A stretch of DNA of 42,295 nucleotides from Marinilabiliales bacterium (GTDB lineage: Bacteria > Bacteroidota > Bacteroidia > Bacteroidales > F082): the NCBI GenBank assembly GCA_002869365.1, contig PKTA01000012.1:1-42295 (forward strand), given 5' to 3'. Positions within the stretch are counted from its first letter, which is position 1. Each line of letters starts with the position of its first letter. Of this stretch, positions 33,985 to 40,793 are shown piece by piece. The notes beneath the pieces are model-generated. The model saw nothing but the letters and a program-made list of their open reading frames with translations. It had not been told where the DNA came from and searched no databases. Both the position numbers and the translations under genes were made by a program.

Positions 33985-35115
33985 TTACTTATTAGTATAA
34001 ACTGATTTTAGCCTTGGGCTGATAATTTCACCCCCATGAGTTATACATGTGCCTTTTAAAATTTCGTCTTCAAGGTTTAAATTAACCTTTCCCTCATCAT
34101 CAATTAGTATTTTAAGGAAGTTAATTAAATTATTACCATACATTCTGCTAGCATCATTTGGCATATCCGATGGGTAATCAGATTTGCCGATAATTTTAAC
34201 ACCTTCTTTTATAACTGTTTTGCCATTTTCGGTAAGTTCACAATTTCCACCGGTAGAGGCTGCCAAATCTACTATAACCGAACCTGGTTTCATAGCTTCT
34301 ACCGAACGCTTTTCTATTAATAAAGGCGCCTTTCGTCCCGGAATTTGGGCAGTACAGATAATAATATTTGATTTGGAGGCATGATCATGAATAAGTTGCC
34401 TTTGCTTTTCTTTGAACTCTTCAGTTTGTTCAACGGCATAACCTCCTGCCTCAGCATCTTCCCTTGCACCTTCTACTTCAACAAACTTCCCGCCAAGGCT
34501 TTCAACCTGTTCTTTCACTTCCGACCTAACGTCGAATACTTCAACTACTGCTCCTAGTTTGCGAGAAATCGCTATTGCCTGTAAACCTGCTACTCCTGCA
34601 CCTAAAATTAATACTTTGGCAGGGCGAATTGTTCCGGCAGCAGTCATAAACATGGGCATAAAATTTGGTAAATTCATTGCTGAATCTAAAACAGCTTTGT
34701 AGCCTGCAATGGTTGCCATTGAAGATAATACATCCATGGCTTGCCCACGAGTTGTTCTGGGAATCATATCCATGCTAAAGGCAGTAATTTTCTTCTCAAG
34801 CAGGAAATCAACAATTTCTTTATCGCCCAATGGGTTAAAAACACTTATGATAATTGAGGATTCTCTTAGTTTATTTAAAACCTCTTTTTCAGGTGCATTT
34901 ATTGATAATAAAATGTCACTCTTTTTGAGAATAGTTTCAATATCTGCTAATTCCGCACCTTTTTCCTTATACTCATCATCGTGCGCATAAGCTTTTTCAC
35001 CCGCTCCTTTCTCAATTAATACAGATGATTTTAAGTTCTCAATTGCTTTCATGCCTTCGGGAAGTAGGCTTGTACGGTTTTCAAAATCAGGTTCTTTCAG
35101 AATTCCTATTGTCAT
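33985..35115 (-). CDS. NAD(P) transhydrogenase subunit alpha 1 (NAD-binding part)
   Basis: Soluble dI subunit that binds NAD(H). The 376 residues begin MTIGILKEPDFENRTSLLPEG, as in the alanine dehydrogenase/PNT N-terminal family, and contain RTTRGQAMDVLSSMATIAGYKAV, the Rossmann motif VLILGAGVAGLQAIAISRKLGA with VFDVR after strand 2, and a C-terminal KPGSVIVDLAASTGGNCELTENG. It is the first gene of pntA1-A2-B. A near-consensus -7 (TACTTTTA, 35165-35158) is 42 nt upstream, back to back with the FKBP promoter. Confidence 0.96.
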   Translation of the reverse strand: MTIGILKEPDFENRTSLLPEGMKAIENLKSSVLIEKGAGEKAYAHDDEYKEKGAELADIETILKKSDILLSINAPEKEVLNKLRESSIIISVFNPLGDKEIVDFLLEKKITAFSMDMIPRTTRGQAMDVLSSMATIAGYKAVLDSAMNLPNFMPMFMTAAGTIRPAKVLILGAGVAGLQAIAISRKLGAVVEVFDVRSEVKEQVESLGGKFVEVEGAREDAEAGGYAVEQTEEFKEKQRQLIHDHASKSNIIICTAQIPGRKAPLLIEKRSVEAMKPGSVIVDLAASTGGNCELTENGKTVIKEGVKIIGKSDYPSDMPNDASRMYGNNLINFLKILIDDEGKVNLNLEDEILKGTCITHGGEIISPRLKSVYTNK

Positions 35116-35157
35116 TTTTTTATGCAGTTTTTTTAATGAACAATGTTAAATTTTTGA

Positions 35158-35213
35158 TAAAAGTAAAAAAATTATTTGAAATTATTCTAAATTAGAAAAA
35201 ATTAATATTTTTG
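35158..35213. promoter_or_regulatory. divergent promoter region of pntA1 and the FKBP gene
   Basis: A minus-strand 7/8 match TACTTTTA (35165-35158) faces pntA1. A perfect plus-strand TATTTTTG (35206-35213) faces the FKBP gene, 23 nt before its ATG. The sequence between them is very AT-rich, without a clear -33 at standard spacing. Confidence 0.4.
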
Positions 35214-35236
35214 CTAACGAAAAAATATAGATAATT

Positions 35237-35842
35237 ATGGTTATAAATAAAAACACTGTAGCAACTTTAGTTTACAGTATTCATATAAATAATGCTGAAG
35301 GAGAGGTGATCGAAAATTCTCAAAATGAACCTAAAGACTTATTATTTGGATTTGATAGAATGATAAGTGGTTTCGAGAGTAACTTAATAGGCAAAGAGGC
35401 GGGAAGTGAATTCAAATTTAATATTGCTGCCGGTGATGCTTTCGGTGAAGTAAGAGAAGAAATGGTAGTTAATGTTCCAAAGGCCGCCTTTATGGTTAAT
35501 GGTGAATTACGTGAAGACCTAATTTTTCTTGGCAACACTATCAGTATGATGGATAATAATGGCCGTCCTTTGAAAGGAAAAGTTATAGACATTACTGATG
35601 ATAAAGTACGTATGGATTTCAACCATCCGTTAGCAGGCGAAGGTTTATATGTTTATGGTAAGGTGTTAAATGTAAGAGATATTACTCCTGAAGATTTAGA
35701 ACCAAAAGGTGGTTGTGGTTCAGGAAGTTGCGGTTGTTCAACCGAAGGAAATTCTGAAGGTTCAGGATGTGGTTGTTCAACAGAAAAAGAAACTGCTGAT
35801 TCTTCATCAGAAGGTTGCTGTGGAGGAGGCTGCGGCTGTTAA
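35237..35842 (+). CDS. SlyD-like FKBP peptidyl-prolyl isomerase with Cys-rich tail
   Basis: Prolyl isomerase/chaperone of the cytoplasm. The 201 residues have a split FKBP domain (about 1-70 and 130-155) around an insert-in-flap domain (about 70-130), with the family segments YSIHINNAEGEVIENS, LLFGFDRMISGFESNLIGKEAGSEFKF and MDFNHPLAGEGLYVYGKVLNVRDIT. The tail (about 158-201) is built of Gly, Ser and nine Cys in CGC/CCGGGCGC clusters, unlike the His-rich tail of E. coli SlyD, and is a likely metal-binding region. No signal peptide. Own promoter and terminator. Confidence 0.93.
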   Translation: MVINKNTVATLVYSIHINNAEGEVIENSQNEPKDLLFGFDRMISGFESNLIGKEAGSEFKFNIAAGDAFGEVREEMVVNVPKAAFMVNGELREDLIFLGNTISMMDNNGRPLKGKVIDITDDKVRMDFNHPLAGEGLYVYGKVLNVRDITPEDLEPKGGCGSGSCGCSTEGNSEGSGCGCSTEKETADSSSEGCCGGGCGC

Positions 35843-35883
35843 GATATTATTGAATTATTTGTTAAAAAGTTCTAATTACGCAT

Positions 35884-35913
35884 AAAGCCATGGTCAATAA
35901 GCCATGGCTTTTT
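35884..35913 (+). terminator. terminator after the FKBP gene
   Basis: AAAGCCATGG (35884-35893) pairs perfectly with CCATGGCTTT (35902-35911) around an 8-nt loop, and runs into a T-rich tract. It ends just short of the stop codon of the convergent epimerase gene. Confidence 0.85.
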
Positions 35914-35917
35914 GTTT

Positions 35918-36898
35918 TTATGATTTGTATATTTTATAAGGGTCTGACTTACTTAAAAAGTATTTGATAATAAAGTATCTGAAAAATTTTGCCAGATTTA
36001 TTTTTACCTGCCCCATTTCATTGCCAAATTGTTCATAATAATCGTTTATGGTATCTTTTTGAAAATCAAGTATTTGGTTTAATTCTTCCGAGTCTTCATA
36101 ATACCCACAATGGAAGTCTGAAGTTGCATAAGCCTCAGAGGGAAAGGGTTGATTGCCTAAGCCACTAATTTTAAAACATTTTTCTAAGAATTCTGCATAC
36201 TGAACGCGGCAATTTTTTCCGCCGCTGAGGTTGAAAGTTCTTTTGTTCAGTTGAGATGTTTTTTCTATTGCATTTATAAAAGCAGTGGCAGTATCAGAAG
36301 TAGTACATATTTCCATTTTAGTGTCCAAAGGCATATGAAACATTAAAGGGTCAAATTTTTGACTGGGATGCATAATGGCGGTTAGCCGGAAAATAGTCCA
36401 GTTTAATTTTGAATTCTGAATGAAACTTTCTGCTTTTATTTTTGTTCTGGCATATTCATCGTGTGGTGATGCTTGTAATTTATCACCAACTTTTATCCAT
36501 GGATTTTCAAGCCTGTCGCCATAAACTGAAATTGAGGAGGAATATATAAAAAAGGCATCCGGCGAAAATTTTTCCAATGAATTAACAATATTTACTGTTC
36601 CTCCATAATTCACCTCCTCTGTCAGTTGCTTTTTAAAATCTGCCTCCGGAGGTATTACAGCTGCTAAATGAAGAACAACATCTTTGTCTTTTGCTATTAT
36701 ATCAGTTGTTTCTTTTTTCCTAATATCACCATAAATTACTTCAATACTATCCTCGAACTTTCTTAAAAGTTTACGGTGTTTGTAAGAGTTTTTTACCAAG
36801 ACAGTGATTTGATGCTCTTCTGTAAGCGATACAAGTTTTTTTAATATTTCGTGTCCAATTGCTCCGGCTGCACCAGTAAGCAGTATTCTTTTTTTCAA
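35918..36898 (-). CDS. NAD-dependent epimerase/dehydratase family protein (TTG start)
   Basis: Extended short-chain dehydrogenase; substrate probably a nucleotide sugar or similar, not determinable. The 326 residues have the NAD-binding TGAAGAIG motif (8-15), YGDIR, VLHLAAVIPP, Ser in IYSSSISVYG (about 119-127), and the catalytic Tyr149-x3-Lys153. The C-terminal part (about 190-326) is the variable substrate domain and ends hydrophobic/basic. The start codon is TTG at 36898: between an in-frame stop (36931-36929) and the Rossmann motif there is no ATG. It converges with the FKBP gene. Confidence 0.87.
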   Translation of the reverse strand: MKKRILLTGAAGAIGHEILKKLVSLTEEHQITVLVKNSYKHRKLLRKFEDSIEVIYGDIRKKETTDIIAKDKDVVLHLAAVIPPEADFKKQLTEEVNYGGTVNIVNSLEKFSPDAFFIYSSSISVYGDRLENPWIKVGDKLQASPHDEYARTKIKAESFIQNSKLNWTIFRLTAIMHPSQKFDPLMFHMPLDTKMEICTTSDTATAFINAIEKTSQLNKRTFNLSGGKNCRVQYAEFLEKCFKISGLGNQPFPSEAYATSDFHCGYYEDSEELNQILDFQKDTINDYYEQFGNEMGQVKINLAKFFRYFIIKYFLSKSDPYKIYKS

Positions 36899-36993
36899 AC
36901 TATTTTTGTTATCAATTATTAATGATATTTATTTTATTTGCTGATACATAAAAAGTAAAAATACTACTTTTATCAAATATTAAAACAATGTAA

Positions 36994-37839
36994 ATGGAGA
37001 ATTTTTCAATAAGGAAGTTTACCAGAAAGGAGATGAAACTTGCCATTTCGTGGGCCGACCGTGAGGGGTGGAATCCGGGTATTCACGATGAAGAGTGTTT
37101 TTATAATGCTGATCAAAATGGATTTTTTGCAGGATTACTTGGAGATAAAATTGTTTCAATAATTTCTGCAGTAAAATATGATAATAAATATGGCTTTATA
37201 GGATTTTATATAGTAGAGCCGGAATACAGAGGTAGGGGATACGGAATAGCGATCTGGAAAAAAGCAATGGAATATCTTGAAGGATACATTATTGGTTTGG
37301 ATGGAGTTCCTGAGCAGGTTGAAAATTATAAGAAATCGGGATTTGAATATGCTCACAGAAATGTAACCTACAAAGGCAACTCAAAGAAAATTGACATCTT
37401 AGATAATAAGGTTGTAAAGTTGACTTCCAATGATTTTCAGATGATAAGGGCTTATGATTTGCAATTTATGCCGGATAGCCGGGATGAGTTTTTAAGGTGT
37501 TGGTTGTCGCATAACGACAGTTGGAAAGTTGGAATAGTTGAGAATGATTATTTGAAAGCCTTCGGTAAAATCAGAAAGTGTAATGAAGGATACAAAATAG
37601 GTCCTTTGTTTGCCGAAGATAGCATAAAGGCAAAGAGTATTTTCTTGGAGTTGCAAAATAAATTACCTGAAGGAACTTCATTTACAATTGACATTCCGGA
37701 AACAAACAATGCATCATTGAAAATGGCTAAGGATTTCGAGATGGAATATTTTTTTGAAACAGTAAGGATGTATAAAGGTGAAATTCCTGATTTGCCACTT
37801 AATAAAATATTTGGTATTACAACTTATGAAGTTGGTTAA
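36994..37839 (+). CDS. GNAT family N-acetyltransferase
   Basis: The 281-residue protein is a two-part acetyltransferase. The N-terminal GNAT domain (1-~125) has IRKFTRKEMKLAISWADREGWNPG and the acetyl-CoA loop EPEYRGRGYGIAIW. The C-terminal part (about 130-270) resembles the Acetyltransf_18 second domain: FMPDSRDEFLRCWL, GYKIGPLFAED, IDIPETNNASLKMAKDF. The substrate is unknown. A near-consensus -7 (TACTTTTA, 36965-36972) lies 21 nt upstream. Its TAA shares bases with the TAA of the convergent gene (TTAA at 37836-37839). Confidence 0.9.
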   Translation: MENFSIRKFTRKEMKLAISWADREGWNPGIHDEECFYNADQNGFFAGLLGDKIVSIISAVKYDNKYGFIGFYIVEPEYRGRGYGIAIWKKAMEYLEGYIIGLDGVPEQVENYKKSGFEYAHRNVTYKGNSKKIDILDNKVVKLTSNDFQMIRAYDLQFMPDSRDEFLRCWLSHNDSWKVGIVENDYLKAFGKIRKCNEGYKIGPLFAEDSIKAKSIFLELQNKLPEGTSFTIDIPETNNASLKMAKDFEMEYFFETVRMYKGEIPDLPLNKIFGITTYEVG

Positions 37840-40661
37840 TAGCTAATTCCAAATAACAACTCCATTTGCGAATCAGAATAATTTAAACGGTATGTATATC
37901 TTGTTCCAATTGTAAAAATAGCAAAGTGGCCCAGGAAATTCCATTGAGTATATAATTCAACACCTGCAGAACTATAATTGTTCTGATTGTCGATATTATA
38001 CATATTATCTCCAAAAACCTGAGCATAAATACGACTTAAATATGCCACGGAAGGAATATCCAAATCGGGATATATAATAGGAAAAGCGTAATCTGCTTTG
38101 AAACTTAAAAACTTACTAAATGAAAGGGAAGAATACCCCCTTGCTGATGAAACAAAACTATTGTAATTATATCCGTTAAGATTCCTTTCCTGATATGCCG
38201 AATAAAACCGCAGACCATGATGCTTGATGAAGGATGGGAAATAAAAATATGTTTCAGCAGCAAATTGTTCGTTGATATTTAATGAATTTAAAGTATGTCG
38301 GTAAATTATGTCAAGACTTTGGCCCCATCGTGGGAATATATCTCTTTTAGATCTTTTTAGTCGGTTATATAAATAAACCCTATATGTTAACCCGGTAAAA
38401 TTATTTTCATGAAAATTATTAATAGTATCCTTAATGGTTAATATTTTTCTTTCGGTACCGATGTAGGGCTGTATTCCCCAAACCCATTTGCTTCTTGTAA
38501 AATTCAAAGGAACATAAAGCCCAAGACTAAAATTAGTTTCATTGTATTTTATTTCATCATATTTTTGAGTACTATCATTAAGTTTAAATTGTCTTCTTCC
38601 CGCATTCTCTGCACTAAACCTGATTACTGGCCACCATCCGTAATAATCGTAGGTAAATTTTAATCTTCCACTTTCTTCATCAGTATCATAATAATATCCT
38701 ATTCCGGCAACAGATGTGCCTAAAAGGTTTTGCGATAATAAGTTAACTCCAGGTGCAAAACTGTAATTATCTGCATCTATAACCGTTGGGCCCCATGAAT
38801 GAAAATTGAATAAATGAGTTAGTTTATTATAGTTTTTAATTTCATAATCAACGTATTCCTTATTTACTTCATCCAGATTAAATGTACTGTTTGAGGTAAG
38901 TTTGTCGATAGAGAAACTTGTTTTTTGATAAGATTTATTTACTTCTTTTGAAGAATCAATTGTTGCTTTTACCGACGAAATACGATAACCGTCAGCAGTG
39001 TATTCAGCAAACAAAATATCTTCTTCTCCTTTTAAAGGGGAAAATTTTAAATCTGAAACATTAAAACGGGTATCAGTTAATTTGTATAATTTGTTGTTGT
39101 TAACTGTTTTAATGTAAATATTGTTTGTGTTTCCATAGGGTGCTGAAAACAATAGTTTATTTCCTGATTTGGAAGCAAATTTAATATCATCGTAAGTGAA
39201 TTCCGTAAGTTGAAGATGCTCTTCATTTTCAAAATTATATTCAAATATTGCCTTGCCTTTATTTCCTAAACCTATGTAAATAATCGACTTATCATCTGAG
39301 CTCCATTGAGGTGTAATAATAAATATATCATCTGTATTTCTGCTTTTGCCAACAATCTTTTTACTTTTCAAATCAATAATAACGAGGCTGTATTCTCCAT
39401 TTTCACTCACTTCGCTTGCGCTTATAAACTTCGAATTATGAGAAAGTTGAGGACTAAACAAGCGGCTTTTTTTTGTAATTATTTCGGTTTTACCACTTTT
39501 GTAATTATGTACTTTAATTATAGAGTAATCTTTTAAACTCCACCTTAAATGATATGATTTTTCATTCCAACAAATTAAACTATCGTTGGCCGACAATGAA
39601 TTTCCATAAATATAACCGGGAGTAAATAATGTTTCTTCATTTCCCTCTTTGTTTATCATAACAAAGCGATCGATGTCGTCAATTCCATTTTTTAAAACTA
39701 TATAATTTCCATTGGATGTAATGTTAGGGAATCTATAGTTTGTAAACCATTTGTTGTAAGGTTGAGTTACAAAATAATTTATTTCTTTATTATCTGTTTT
39801 CAGCCAGTTGGTTTTGATCTCATCCATTACATCCTTATAAAAGCCTACTTTTCCTTTGCCGTGATATTTTTTTATGGCAGATGTAAAAGGAACAAGCATA
39901 AACGGAGTTTTAGAAACTCTGTTGAGGCTGGTATTCCACATTTCTGAGCCATGCTTATTCATTCCGTACAGCACCATATGATAACCCAGGGTATAGTGGT
40001 CGGGTGTGTAGTTTTTAAATGATCCGAATAGAGCCTTGTCGTATGAATATGTTTTTTTATCAATCAATTGTGCTTTTAAATCCATACTAAAATCCGGACT
40101 TCTTCCTCTTCCGCTATTGCTATAGAGGCTTTCGGAAACAACGGCATCTCCTTCTATAAACCAAAAGGGCAGAAACGCACCAAATACAATTGCTGTAGCC
40201 TGATCTCCGATTGCGAAGTAGAGGCCTTTTGTAAAGCCCTGACGCATTTTTTGCATTTGGACGGCATGACGGTACTCATGCAAACTTAGTTGCTTACTCC
40301 AGACTTGTGCGTATGTTGATTGATCGGGCATTTCGAAAAAATCGCCATGAAAAGGTGTTGGCGAAACCATTGCGTTGGAAGTAGTAGTTTGATTATGGAG
40401 TACTATTTTAAACTTCCTGAGTTTTGAATTATACTCACTATTAACAGCATTTTTCGATAATTCAAGTTGGTTGGCATACTCTAAGGCTCTTGTAGAATAT
40501 GATTCGGGGAATATAATTTTAAATGAAGAGGTATTTATTTGCTTCCATTTTATTGAAGCAGGATCCTGCCCGGTAATATAATACTGAGCAGAAACTCCGG
40601 AACTAATCAAAACGAATAATACCAAAAAGACGAATACCTTGAGACTGGTAATAAATTTCAT
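37836..40661 (-). CDS. predicted surface metallopeptidase: peptidase-MA-like domain, TolB-like propeller, outer-membrane barrel
   Basis: The 941-residue product has a signal peptide (1-~26, ending VSAQ) and three parts. About 27-295 is a zincin-like domain with HEYRH (128-132) fitting HExxH, and FWFIEGDAVVSES with Glu170 as the likely third metal ligand, the layout of peptidase-MA/gluzincin proteins. About 300-575 holds propeller repeats of the TolB/WD40-like type (FSPQLSHNSKFISAS, ITPQWSSDDKSIIYIG, VSDLKFSPLKGEEDILFAEY). About 616-941 has alternating aromatic strands of an outer membrane barrel, with an ARGY segment recalling the Omp85 RGY/F motif. A perfect -7 ends 4 nt before the ATG. Substrate and role unknown; proteolysis is inferred only from the motif. 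Confidence 0.8.
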   Translation of the reverse strand: MKFITSLKVFVFLVLFVLISSGVSAQYYITGQDPASIKWKQINTSSFKIIFPESYSTRALEYANQLELSKNAVNSEYNSKLRKFKIVLHNQTTTSNAMVSPTPFHGDFFEMPDQSTYAQVWSKQLSLHEYRHAVQMQKMRQGFTKGLYFAIGDQATAIVFGAFLPFWFIEGDAVVSESLYSNSGRGRSPDFSMDLKAQLIDKKTYSYDKALFGSFKNYTPDHYTLGYHMVLYGMNKHGSEMWNTSLNRVSKTPFMLVPFTSAIKKYHGKGKVGFYKDVMDEIKTNWLKTDNKEINYFVTQPYNKWFTNYRFPNITSNGNYIVLKNGIDDIDRFVMINKEGNEETLFTPGYIYGNSLSANDSLICWNEKSYHLRWSLKDYSIIKVHNYKSGKTEIITKKSRLFSPQLSHNSKFISASEVSENGEYSLVIIDLKSKKIVGKSRNTDDIFIITPQWSSDDKSIIYIGLGNKGKAIFEYNFENEEHLQLTEFTYDDIKFASKSGNKLLFSAPYGNTNNIYIKTVNNNKLYKLTDTRFNVSDLKFSPLKGEEDILFAEYTADGYRISSVKATIDSSKEVNKSYQKTSFSIDKLTSNSTFNLDEVNKEYVDYEIKNYNKLTHLFNFHSWGPTVIDADNYSFAPGVNLLSQNLLGTSVAGIGYYYDTDEESGRLKFTYDYYGWWPVIRFSAENAGRRQFKLNDSTQKYDEIKYNETNFSLGLYVPLNFTRSKWVWGIQPYIGTERKILTIKDTINNFHENNFTGLTYRVYLYNRLKRSKRDIFPRWGQSLDIIYRHTLNSLNINEQFAAETYFYFPSFIKHHGLRFYSAYQERNLNGYNYNSFVSSARGYSSLSFSKFLSFKADYAFPIIYPDLDIPSVAYLSRIYAQVFGDNMYNIDNQNNYSSAGVELYTQWNFLGHFAIFTIGTRYTYRLNYSDSQMELLFGISY

Positions 40662-40665
40662 AATT

Positions 40666-40673
40666 CAAAAATA
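40666..40673 (-). promoter_or_regulatory. -7 element TATTTTTG abutting the start at 40661
   Basis: Perfect TAnnTTTG on the minus strand ending 4 nt before the ATG, so transcription from it would yield a leaderless or nearly leaderless mRNA. Confidence 0.4.
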
Positions 40674-40793
40674 CCCGAAATCTTTAAATATTAATATAAA
40701 ATTATCCTGGATTAATTCAATTTAATAGAACGTTAACAGACATTAGTATTTTTAGAGTAAATATTTACGTATTAGCCAACGACAATTTGGTTT

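Noticed and set aside
40757-40768. 12-bp palindrome GTAAATATTTAC between the histidine kinase and the peptidase gene
   Set aside because: Palindromes of this length and AT content are expected by chance in 42 kb; no promoter element or second copy supports it.
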